Positions 43,025 through 51,171 of a stretch of 61,527 bases of DNA are shown here, in pieces. The stretch is from positions 1 through 61,527 of the forward strand of contig DATKQT010000004.1 in the NCBI GenBank assembly GCA_035532535.1, in the 5' to 3' direction. Every line of letters starts with the position of its first letter. Position 1 is the stretch's first letter. Position numbers and translations under genes: made by a program. A model generated the notes under the pieces. It did no database searches. It saw nothing but the letters and a program-made list of their open reading frames with translations, and was not told the origin of the DNA. The DNA comes from Palsa-739 sp035532535. GTDB lineage: Bacteria; Actinomycetota; Thermoleophilia; Gaiellales; Gaiellaceae.

Positions 43025-44434
43025 ATGTCGGTTTTGATCAGAGGAGGTCGGATCGTCACCGCGGCGGACGACTACGTCGCGGACGTCCTCGTCGACGACG
43101 AACGAATCTCGCTGATCGGCGAGAGCCTCGACATCCAGGCGGACAAGGTGATCGATGCAGCCGGGAAGTACGTGCTTCCCGGCTGCATCGACCCGCACAC
43201 GCACCTCGACATGCCGTTCGGCGGGACGACGACGATCGACGACGTCGAGTCCGGGCAGACGTCGGCCGCGTTCGGCGGCACGACATGCCACGTCGACTTC
43301 ATCATCCAGGGGAAGGGGCAGACGTTCGCGCAGGCGCTCGAGGATTGGCGCGCGAAGGCGAACGGCAAGCAGATGATCGACATGGGCTACCACATGGCGG
43401 TCACCGATCTCGCGGAAGGCGGCACGCTCGAGGAGCTCGCGACGCTGCCGGACCAGGGCATCACCTCGTACAAGCTCTTCATGGCGTACAAGGGCGCGCT
43501 CATGGTCGACGACGAGACGCTCTACCGCACGATGGAGGTGGCGGCGAAGACCGGCGCGCTCGTGATGGTGCACGCCGAGAACGGCGACGTCATCGACATC
43601 CTCGTCCAGGAGGCGCTCGCCGCGGGGCACACGGAGCCGCTCTACCACGCGCTCACGCGGCCGCCGGAGGCGGAGGGCGAGGCGACGAACCGCGCGATCC
43701 AGCTGGCGCATCTCGCCGGCGCGCCGCTGTACGTCGTGCACGTGACGTGCAAGGAAGCGGTCGATCCGATCGCAGCCGCGCGCGAGAAGGGCTGGGACGT
43801 CTGGGGCGAGACGTGCACGCAGTACTTCTTCACCTCGCTCGAGGACATCGCGAAGCCGAACTTCGAAGGCGCGAAATTCGTCTTCTCGCCGCCCGTGCGC
43901 GACAAGTCGAACTGGGACGTCCTCTGGAACGCCGTGCGGACCGATGCGCTGTCGGCCATCTCCACCGACCACTGCGCGTTCCGCTTCGACACGCAGAAGA
44001 CGCTCGGCACGGACGACTTCTCGAAGATCCCGAACGGCGGCCCCGGCATCGAGAACCGGCTGCAGATGATCCACGAGTTCGGCGTGCGCACCGGGCGCAT
44101 CTCGCTCAACCGGATGGTCGAGCTGCTCGCGACGAACCCGGCGAAGCTGTTCGGCCTCTATCCGCGCAAGGGCACGATCGCCGTCGGCTCCGACGCAGAC
44201 ATCGTCGTCTTCGATCCCGAAAAGAAAGTGACGATCACGGCGAAGACGCAGCACTCGAAGGTGGACTACAACCTGTACGAGGGAACGCAGGTGACGGGAT
44301 CGCCCGAGGTCGTGCTGCTGCGCGGAAACGTGCTCGTCGAGAACGACGAGCTCGTCGCCTCTCCGGGTGTCGGCCAGTTCGTCGCCCGCGCCCGCTTCGG
44401 CACTGAGCTGAAGCGACCTGCAGCAGTCGCGTAG
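43025..44434 (+). CDS. hydA: Dihydropyrimidinase / D-hydantoinase
   Basis: 469 aa amidohydrolase. Opens dihydrouracil, dihydrothymine or 5-substituted hydantoins. Zn ligands in GCIDPHTHLDMPFGGT, the carboxylated Lys150 in SYKLFMAYKG, His in HAENGD and VHVTCKEA, and Asp in STDHCAF. Length and motif order are normal. Distinguished from dihydroorotase and allantoinase by the SYKLFMAYK context. Directly follows its probable importer. Confidence 0.95.
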   Translation: MSVLIRGGRIVTAADDYVADVLVDDERISLIGESLDIQADKVIDAAGKYVLPGCIDPHTHLDMPFGGTTTIDDVESGQTSAAFGGTTCHVDFIIQGKGQTFAQALEDWRAKANGKQMIDMGYHMAVTDLAEGGTLEELATLPDQGITSYKLFMAYKGALMVDDETLYRTMEVAAKTGALVMVHAENGDVIDILVQEALAAGHTEPLYHALTRPPEAEGEATNRAIQLAHLAGAPLYVVHVTCKEAVDPIAAAREKGWDVWGETCTQYFFTSLEDIAKPNFEGAKFVFSPPVRDKSNWDVLWNAVRTDALSAISTDHCAFRFDTQKTLGTDDFSKIPNGGPGIENRLQMIHEFGVRTGRISLNRMVELLATNPAKLFGLYPRKGTIAVGSDADIVVFDPEKKVTITAKTQHSKVDYNLYEGTQVTGSPEVVLLRGNVLVENDELVASPGVGQFVARARFGTELKRPAAVA

Positions 44435-44466
44435 GAGGCTGTCATCCGGCCGCGAAAGCGGTCGAA

Positions 44467-46563
44467 GTGGTCGCTTTACGTTCGCTGAACATGCGGTTCG
44501 CTAGCCTCGGACCAGTTTTGGGGGTCCGGATCCTGGTAGCGCTCGCGATCGTCGGCGCCCTCGCTGGGCCGGCGGGCGCGGCCACGTACGCGAACGGCGT
44601 CGACGTGTCGCACTACCAAGGGTTGATCAACTGGACGCAGGTCGCGGCGAAGTCGTACCGCTTCACGTTCGCGAAGGCGACCGAGGGCACGACACTCGTC
44701 GACGCGACCTATCCGGTGAACCGTGCAGGCGCGGAAGGCATGGGCATGCGCTTCGGTGCGTATCACTTCGGGCGCCCAAGCGGCACCGGCCCCGCGACGA
44801 TCAACGCGAGCGCGATCGCGCAGGCCGACCACTTCGTCGACGTCGCGCAGCCGCAGGCCGGCGAGCTGCCGCCGGTGCTCGACCTCGAAGCAACGGGCGG
44901 ACTCTCGGCAAAGTCGCTGGTGCAATGGGCACAGGCGTGGCTCGACGAGGTGAAGGCACGCACAGGAGTGAGCGGCTTCGTCTATGCATCCCCGAACTTC
45001 TGGAAGGACAGGCTTGGGAACACGTCCGCGTTCGCGCTCGGCGGCTATCGGCTCTGGGTCGCGCACTGGACGAAGAACGGCGCGCCGAGCGTGCCGGCCG
45101 AAAACTGGGGCGGGCTCGGCTGGACGTTCTGGCAGTGGACGGATTGCGCGAGCGTGCCCGGCTTCCTCAACTGCGTCGACGGCGACCGCTATGCGGGCCT
45201 CGACCCAGGGCCGATCGCGATCCCGGCGTACCCGACCGGCGCGCCGGTGGCGAGCGTGCCGCCGACGGTCGTCGGCACGGTGAAGGTGGGCATGCTGCTC
45301 GTCGCCGTCCCGGGGACGTGGAGCGGCGGCAAGCCGATCGCGTTCACGTACCAGTGGCAGCAGTGCGACGCGGCGGGCAGCAACTGCACACCGATCTCAG
45401 GCGCAACGTCGGACACCTACAAGCCCACGACCGCGGACTCGGGCCACGCGCTCATCGTCACGGTGACCTCGCAGAGCTCCTCCGGCGGGGCCGCGGCGGC
45501 GTCCGCACCAACGGTCGCGGTCGGCTCGAGCGGCAGCGGCGTGGTGACGCGGCCGGTCGCGACGACGCAGCCGAGCATCGCCGGTGACACAATCGCAGGA
45601 CAGCAGCTCGTCTCCTCGGTCGGAACCTGGACTGGGTCGCCGACGTCGTTCACCTATCAGTGGCGGCGCTGCGATCCCGCCGGCATCACATGCGACGCGA
45701 TCACGGGCGCGACGGATTCGACGTATGTGCTCTCGCCCGGCGACATCGGCGCGACGCTGTCACTCGTCGTCACGGCGACGAGCGCGGGCGGCTCGCAGAC
45801 GGCAACGACGCCGGCCACGGGGCTCGTCGCAGCGGCGCCGGTACCGACCCCGGTTCCCGGCGCGCTCGCGGCCGCGTCCGGCGAGGCCGGCGCGGTCGTG
45901 ACAACGGACGGCCGCGCGCAGGTGACGTGGCAGCCGGGGGCCGTGCCGGACGGCTCCACGGTCACGCTGCTTCCGGGCGAGCGGTCGCCGGCGCTCAAGG
46001 GCACAGGCGTCGTCGTCGGGGTCAGCGACATCAGCACCCTCCTCCCCTGGCCGATCGACCTGACCTACGCGAACCCGCTGCCGGACGGCTCCGTGCTCGC
46101 GTATACCGTCGACAACACGGTCTGGCACGCGCTCGCCGTGCTCGCCTCGCCGGCGCTCCCAGCTGGAAGCATTGCCGGGACGTACAACGACGGGACGACG
46201 CTGCACGTCATTCTCTCGCAGCCGATGCGTATCGCTGCGTTCGCTGCGGGGCATTGGGGCGACCCGAGCCTCGTCGCCGAAGAGCTGCCGACCGTCTACC
46301 GCAACGGGCCGCTGACGGTGAAGCGGCTGAGCGACGGCTCGCTCATCGTCCGCACGCGTGTGACGGTCGCGTCGCAGGCGCATCTCTTCGTCGGCCTCGC
46401 CGGCGGCGTGACGAAGGAGTCGCTGCTTCTTCGTCCCGGCAGCGTCCCGATCGTCGTGCGCATCCGGCACCTGAAGGCCGGCGTGACCGCGCACCTACGG
46501 GTGGCGGCTGTCGACCCGTTCAAACGCCGCGCAGCGCTGCTGATCGCGTTCCGCGTGCCGTGA
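44467..46563 (+). CDS. Secreted GH25 lysozyme with Ig-like repeats
   Basis: 698 aa. Signal peptide (VLGVRILVALAIVGALAGPAGA), GH25 muramidase domain from ANGVDVSHYQGLINWTQV (catalytic Asp), FTFAKATEGTT and LDLEATGG (catalytic Glu) to about residue 260. Two ~95-aa Ig-like repeats follow, each with the pattern GTWSG/YQW/CD/GAT, then a C-terminal region of unknown fold. GTG 44467 or ATG 44491. Cleaves peptidoglycan; its place inside a catabolic cluster is odd. Confidence 0.9.
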   Translation: MVALRSLNMRFASLGPVLGVRILVALAIVGALAGPAGAATYANGVDVSHYQGLINWTQVAAKSYRFTFAKATEGTTLVDATYPVNRAGAEGMGMRFGAYHFGRPSGTGPATINASAIAQADHFVDVAQPQAGELPPVLDLEATGGLSAKSLVQWAQAWLDEVKARTGVSGFVYASPNFWKDRLGNTSAFALGGYRLWVAHWTKNGAPSVPAENWGGLGWTFWQWTDCASVPGFLNCVDGDRYAGLDPGPIAIPAYPTGAPVASVPPTVVGTVKVGMLLVAVPGTWSGGKPIAFTYQWQQCDAAGSNCTPISGATSDTYKPTTADSGHALIVTVTSQSSSGGAAAASAPTVAVGSSGSGVVTRPVATTQPSIAGDTIAGQQLVSSVGTWTGSPTSFTYQWRRCDPAGITCDAITGATDSTYVLSPGDIGATLSLVVTATSAGGSQTATTPATGLVAAAPVPTPVPGALAAASGEAGAVVTTDGRAQVTWQPGAVPDGSTVTLLPGERSPALKGTGVVVGVSDISTLLPWPIDLTYANPLPDGSVLAYTVDNTVWHALAVLASPALPAGSIAGTYNDGTTLHVILSQPMRIAAFAAGHWGDPSLVAEELPTVYRNGPLTVKRLSDGSLIVRTRVTVASQAHLFVGLAGGVTKESLLLRPGSVPIVVRIRHLKAGVTAHLRVAAVDPFKRRAALLIAFRVP

Positions 46564-46661
46564 CACTCTCGTCACACCGACGTACGGGTACCTAGTACAG
46601 GCCGTCGCAAGTGCCTGCGGCGACCCGAAGGCCGGTACTAAGTACCCCGCCTGGAGTGTCA
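46561..46661. terminator. Nested 100-bp inverted repeat between convergent genes (GGTAC-type)
   Basis: Outer 8-bp arms TGACACTC (46561-46568, including the GH25 stop) and GAGTGTCA (46654-46661). Inner 18-nt arms (46586-46603 and 46630-46647) match at 16 of 18, each with two GTAC cores. The centre holds GTCGC/GCGAC. Same design as 6193-6258. It ends at the mmsA stop, so it can terminate both genes. Confidence 0.7.
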
Positions 46662-46666
46662 GGAGA

Positions 46667-48166
46667 TCAGCGCGTCTGCGGGAAGCCGAGATCGACCTTC
46701 GACGTCGCGGGATCGGGCCACCGTGACGTGACCACCTTGCCCCGCGTGTAGAAGTCGATCCCCTCCGGCCCGTAGATGTGCCGGTCGCCGAAGAGCGAGC
46801 CCTTCCAGCCGCCGAACGAGTAATACGCGACGGGGACCGGAATCGGGACGTTGATGCCGACCATGCCGGCCTGCGCGTCGAACTGGAACTGCCGCGCGAC
46901 GCCGCCGTCTCGCGTGAAGATCGCCGTCCCGTTCCCGTACGGGCTCTCGTTCACGAGGCGCACCGCCTCGTCGTACGTGTCCACGCGCGTGACGCCGAGC
47001 ACGGGGCCGAAGATCTCGTCCTCGTACGCGCGCATCCCCGGCTTGACGTCGTCGATCAGCGACGGTGCGAGGAAGAACCCCTCGTCCGGACAGTTCTCGC
47101 GCCCGTCGACGAGCACCTTTCCTTCGTCGAGATACGACGCGACCTTCTCGCGATGCTCGCGCGTGATGAGCGGCCCCATCTCCGAGGATGGATCGAGGCC
47201 GTCACCGACCTTCACCTTCGGGATCCGCTCCTTGATCGCCTCGATCAGCGGATCCGCCACCGCGCCGACGGCGACGAGCATCGACACCGCCATGCAGCGC
47301 TCGCCCGCCGACCCGTACGCGGCCGACACCGCTGCGTCCGCAGCCATGTCGATGTCCGCGTCCGGCAGCACGATCATGTGGTTCTTCGCGCCGCCGAGCG
47401 CCTGACAGCGCTTGCCGTTCGCGGTCGCCTTCTCGTACACGTAGCGCGCGATCGGCGTCGACCCGACGAACGACACGGCAGCGATATCCGGATGCTCGAG
47501 CACCGCGTCGACAGCGACCTTGTCGCCGTTCGCGACGTTGAAGACGCCGTCCGGCAGGCCGGCCTCCTTCAAGAGCTCCGCCATCCAGATGGACGCGGAC
47601 GGATCCTTCTCCGACGGCTTCAGCACGAAGGTGTTGCCGCACGCGATCGCGGGCGCCCACATCCACATAGGAACCATTGCCGGGAAATTGAACGGCGTGA
47701 TGCCCGCGACGACGCCGAGCGGCTGCCGGATCGAGTACACGTCGATGCCGGTCGACGCCTGCTCCGAGAACTCGGACTTCAAGAGCGTCGGAAGGCCGCA
47801 GCAGAACTCGATCACCTCGAGGCCGCGCGTCACCTCGCCGGTCGCGTCCGACAGCACCTTGCCGTGCTCCGACGTGAGGATCCGCGCCATCTCGTCGCGG
47901 CGCTCGTGCACGAGCTCGCGGATGCGGAAGAAGAGCTCGGCGCGCTTCGCCAGCGAGACCTCGCGCCACGCGACGAAGGCCGCCGTCGCAGCCTGCACCG
48001 CAGCGTCGACCTCCTCCACCGTCGCGAAGCCGACCTCGCCGCTCTGGCGGCCCGTCGCGGGATTGAACACGGGGCCCTTACGGCCCGACGTGCCGGCGAC
48101 TGAGTGGCCGCCGATCCAGTGGTTGATCTGCCTCAGGGCGGCAGGTGCCTCGATCGTCTCGGTCAT
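46667..48166 (-). CDS. mmsA: CoA-acylating methylmalonate/malonate-semialdehyde dehydrogenase
   Basis: 499 aa aldehyde dehydrogenase fold. Catalytic Cys in GSAGERCMAVS; NAD-binding TPFNFPAMVPMWMWAPAIACGN is the MMSDH subfamily signature, and GGAKNHMIVLPDAD follows. Converts malonate semialdehyde to acetyl-CoA, the last step of beta-alanine degradation, which matches the transaminase nearby. Also used in valine or inositol breakdown. Confidence 0.95.
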   Translation of the reverse strand: MTETIEAPAALRQINHWIGGHSVAGTSGRKGPVFNPATGRQSGEVGFATVEEVDAAVQAATAAFVAWREVSLAKRAELFFRIRELVHERRDEMARILTSEHGKVLSDATGEVTRGLEVIEFCCGLPTLLKSEFSEQASTGIDVYSIRQPLGVVAGITPFNFPAMVPMWMWAPAIACGNTFVLKPSEKDPSASIWMAELLKEAGLPDGVFNVANGDKVAVDAVLEHPDIAAVSFVGSTPIARYVYEKATANGKRCQALGGAKNHMIVLPDADIDMAADAAVSAAYGSAGERCMAVSMLVAVGAVADPLIEAIKERIPKVKVGDGLDPSSEMGPLITREHREKVASYLDEGKVLVDGRENCPDEGFFLAPSLIDDVKPGMRAYEDEIFGPVLGVTRVDTYDEAVRLVNESPYGNGTAIFTRDGGVARQFQFDAQAGMVGINVPIPVPVAYYSFGGWKGSLFGDRHIYGPEGIDFYTRGKVVTSRWPDPATSKVDLGFPQTR

Positions 48167-48175
48167 GAGAGGAGG

Positions 48176-49276
48176 TTAGCTCGCCGGCGGCTGCGCGGCG
48201 GCCATCCACGCGAAGAGCTCGAGCGTCGCAGCCGGGGTGAAGAGGACGCCCGGATCGGCCCAGTCGCCCCACCAGTCCTTCGACCACCAGCCCGTGTCGT
48301 CGCGTGCGTTCTCCCTCGCGGCCTCCGCGTTCGCGTAGGCGAGCGCATACCACGTCGGATTCCCGTCCACCGCGTACAGGTCGAGCATCCCCTTGAGGTA
48401 GATCGTGTCCGGCTCGGGCGTCCACGGATGCAGCGTCGGGAACTCGTTCAGCGACGCCTGCGCGATCGCCTCGGCCTGCTGACAGTACGACTGCTGCTTC
48501 GTCGCAAGGCAGAGCTGGAGGTGCGCGTCGATCATCATCCCCTCGACGTAGTCCATGACCGTCCCGTCGGTCGCGTTCCGCCCGTACAGGTTGCCCGCGT
48601 TCGGGTTCTCCGTCTTCGCATCCGCCCAGGCGAGGTACTTCGTCGCGAGGTTGAGGTAGTACTTCTTGTGCTGGATGCGATACAGCGTTGCAGCGATCAG
48701 CGTCGCGGCGGCGAGCGGCTCCGACGTCTTGTACGCGTGACCGGTGTCCCACCACATGCCGCCGTTCGCGGAGTCCCAGCCGTAGCGATCGATGTACGCG
48801 AGGACGCGCCCGGCATCCCACAGCCAGCGGGTGTTGCCGGTCGCGCGATATGCGTCGAGGTACGAGACGCCCCACCAGCCCGCGTCGTCGAAGTACGCGT
48901 TCCCGCTGTACTTGAGCCCCCACTGCCACGCGATGCCGCCCGTACCGTTGATCGTGGGATCCCAGAAGTTCTCCCCCGCCTTGAAGATCGAGTTGACGAG
49001 CGCCACGTTGCCCGGTGTCGGATCGGCGATCGCCACTGCGGCGACGAGCTCCATCATCGGATAGGACGACCACTCGCTCGGAAGCTGGCCATCGTCGGGG
49101 AACCGGTTGTCGAACCATCCCTTCTTCGGGTTCCACCAGTCCTTCTGCATCTGGGCCAGTCCCTGCTCGGCGAACTGCTGATATTGCGCCTGACTGGCCA
49201 CGAGGGCGGCGTGCGACGGGAGCGGAATGCTGATGCTCGTCAGGATGAGCGCGAGTAACCGACCCACGGGCCACAC
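48176..49276 (-). CDS. Secreted glycoside hydrolase, GH76-like (alpha-1,6-mannanase family)
   Basis: 366 aa. N-terminal signal peptide (RLLALILTSISIPLPSHA). (alpha/alpha)6-barrel type sequence rich in Trp/Tyr; the NAYFDDAGWWGVSYLDAY segment carries the adjacent catalytic Asp pair typical of GH76, and GGMWWDTGHAYKTSE and LYGRNATDGTVMDYVEG are further family-like segments. GTG 49276. Its start codon lies only 14 nt from the divergent aminotransferase start. Confidence 0.8.
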   Translation of the reverse strand: MWPVGRLLALILTSISIPLPSHAALVASQAQYQQFAEQGLAQMQKDWWNPKKGWFDNRFPDDGQLPSEWSSYPMMELVAAVAIADPTPGNVALVNSIFKAGENFWDPTINGTGGIAWQWGLKYSGNAYFDDAGWWGVSYLDAYRATGNTRWLWDAGRVLAYIDRYGWDSANGGMWWDTGHAYKTSEPLAAATLIAATLYRIQHKKYYLNLATKYLAWADAKTENPNAGNLYGRNATDGTVMDYVEGMMIDAHLQLCLATKQQSYCQQAEAIAQASLNEFPTLHPWTPEPDTIYLKGMLDLYAVDGNPTWYALAYANAEAARENARDDTGWWSKDWWGDWADPGVLFTPAATLELFAWMAAAQPPAS

Positions 49277-49290
49277 GATACGCTCCGCGC

Positions 49291-50646
49291 ATGGCGACCA
49301 CTGAGACCAACCACGAGCTCGGCCTCCAGGTCCAGGAGGACGCGAAGCGCTACGTCCTCCACTCCTGGTCGGTGCAGAACGCGATCAATCCGCTGCCCGT
49401 CGCGGGCGCAGAGGGCCGCTACTTCTGGGATTACGACGGCAAGCGGTACCTCGACTTCGCGTCGCAGCTCGTCAACGTCTCGATCGGCCACCAGCATCCG
49501 AAGCTCGTCGCCGCCATCAAGGAGCAGGCGGACAAGCTCTGCACGATCGGCCCGCCCATGGCGACCGAGCCGCGGTCGACGTTGGCGCGCCTCGTCTCCG
49601 AGGTCACGCCGGGCGACCTGTCGATGACGTTCTTCACGAACGGGGGCGCGGAGGCGAACGAGAATGCCATCCGTCTCGCGCGTTGGTACACGGGGCGGCA
49701 CAAGATCATCGCGCGCTACCGCAGCTACCACGGCGCGACCGCGGGCTCGCTCACGCTCACAGGAGACCCGCGCCGCTGGCCGTCGGAGCCGGGCATTTCC
49801 GGCGTCGTCCGCATGTTCGACCCGTATACGTACCGCTGCCCGGCCGGCCATCCAGATCCGTGCCCGGTGTGCACGGGCGCGCCGCACCTCGAGGAGATCC
49901 TCCAGTACGAGGGCGCGCACACGGTCGCCGCGGTCATCCTCGAGACCGTCACGGGGACGAACGGGATCATCGTCCCGCCCGACGGCTACCTCCAGTCGAT
50001 CCGCGAGGTCTGCGACCGGCACGGGATCCTGCTCATCGCCGACGAGGTGATGGCCGGCTTCGGCCGCACCGGCAAGTGGTTCGCGGTCGACAACTGGGAC
50101 GTCGTTCCCGACATCCTCACGATGGCGAAGGGGATCAATTCGGGTTACGTGCCACTCGGCGCGATGTCGGTGCGCGAGCCGATCGCTGCGTGGATCCAGG
50201 ACAAGTTCTTCGCCGGCGGCCTCACGTACAGCGGGCATCCGCTCGCGTGCGCCGTCGGCGTCGCCTCTATCGAGGCGTTCCGCGAGGAGGGCATCGTCGC
50301 GCACGCCGCCGAGCTCGGCCCGGTGTTCCGCGAAGCGCTCGAAGGGCTCGCGGCGAAGCATCCGTCCATCGGCGAGGTGCGCGGCATCGGCTGCTTCTGG
50401 GGCCTCGAGCTCGTGAAGTCGCGCGCGACGCGCGAGCCGCTGGTTCCCTTCAACGGCACCGGCGAGGCCGCTGCGCCGGTCGCCCGCCTCGCGAAGGCGG
50501 CGCTCGAGCGCGGCCTCTATCTCATGACGCACTGGAACGTGGTCATGGTCTGCCCGCCGCTGACGATCACGCACGAGGAGCTGGCCGAGGGCATTGCCAT
50601 ACTCGACGATGCCCTTGCAATCGCAGACGAGTACTACGTCGACTGA
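49291..50646 (+). CDS. Class III aminotransferase (beta-alanine/omega-amino acid:pyruvate type)
   Basis: 451 aa fold-type I PLP enzyme. FFTNGGAEANENAIRLAR, IADEVMAGFGRTGKWF and the PLP lysine in TMAKGINSGYVPLGA are clear. In this context it would convert beta-alanine to malonate semialdehyde for MmsA. A Cys-rich insert (RCPAGHPDPCPVCTGAPH) is present, as in some omega-transaminases. ATG 49291. Confidence 0.92.
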   Translation: MATTETNHELGLQVQEDAKRYVLHSWSVQNAINPLPVAGAEGRYFWDYDGKRYLDFASQLVNVSIGHQHPKLVAAIKEQADKLCTIGPPMATEPRSTLARLVSEVTPGDLSMTFFTNGGAEANENAIRLARWYTGRHKIIARYRSYHGATAGSLTLTGDPRRWPSEPGISGVVRMFDPYTYRCPAGHPDPCPVCTGAPHLEEILQYEGAHTVAAVILETVTGTNGIIVPPDGYLQSIREVCDRHGILLIADEVMAGFGRTGKWFAVDNWDVVPDILTMAKGINSGYVPLGAMSVREPIAAWIQDKFFAGGLTYSGHPLACAVGVASIEAFREEGIVAHAAELGPVFREALEGLAAKHPSIGEVRGIGCFWGLELVKSRATREPLVPFNGTGEAAAPVARLAKAALERGLYLMTHWNVVMVCPPLTITHEELAEGIAILDDALAIADEYYVD

Positions 50647-50767
50647 GCTCTGCCCGCGCTGCAACGCCGAGATGGAGTGGCGCCAATCGACGTGGCAGTG
50701 CCCGACGTGTCGGTACAAGGCTGGATGCTGCGAAGGCGAGACGGGCGAGTGCCGCGATCCCGGCTGA
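50609..50767 (+). CDS. 52-aa zinc-ribbon microprotein
   Basis: ATG at 50609 lies inside the aminotransferase 3' end (38-nt overlap). Contains CPRC, CPTC and a following CC...C, arranged as a rubredoxin/zinc-ribbon knuckle pair (ELCPRCNAEMEWRQ; TWQCPTCRYKAGCC). Start inferred from the need to keep the first Cys pair. Ends within the next gene. Function unknown; likely binds zinc. Confidence 0.7.
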   Translation: MPLQSQTSTTSTELCPRCNAEMEWRQSTWQCPTCRYKAGCCEGETGECRDPG

Positions 50768-51144
50768 CGGAGCTCGACGGCTCGGGCCTGGAGGCACGGT
50801 CGGCCGAGCTCCTCGTCGTGCTCGTCTGGCTCGTCGCCGGCGACCTCGGTATCGACGAGAGCGACCTGAACGCCGCCCGCCGCCGAGCGATGTTCGTGCT
50901 CGCCGCCGGCGGCGACCCACACCGCGAGCTCGACCACGACTCGGTCGCCGCCGAGCGGCTCGCGACCGAGCTGGACACGCCTGACCGCCGCCTCGCGCTG
51001 GCCGAAGCGCTGGCGGGACTCGCCGAGGAGGCGGACGGCCTCAGGATCGTGACGGAGGCCCTCGACCTCCTCCTCGCCGAGCCGGATCTCGCCTGGAGAA
51101 GCCTTGCGCTGGCGCTCCTGGCGGACGAGCTCGCAGAGGAATAG
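50749..51144 (+). CDS. Hypothetical helical protein
   Basis: 131 aa from GTG 50749 (VPRSRLTELDGSG); ATG 50725 is an alternative. All-helical, acidic, Leu/Ala-rich with regular amphipathic spacing (LAEALAGLAEEADGLRIVTEALDLLLAEP). No known domain. Overlaps the zinc-ribbon gene by 19 nt and precedes the PBP gene by 27 nt. Confidence 0.6.
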   Translation: MPRSRLTELDGSGLEARSAELLVVLVWLVAGDLGIDESDLNAARRRAMFVLAAGGDPHRELDHDSVAAERLATELDTPDRRLALAEALAGLAEEADGLRIVTEALDLLLAEPDLAWRSLALALLADELAEE

Positions 51145-51171
51145 AGCGCCTACACTGCGGGTGCCGCAGCT

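Noticed and set aside
40891..43059. 722-codon minus-strand open frame
   Set aside because: Antisense to ABC transporter genes with intact motifs; shadow of codon bias.
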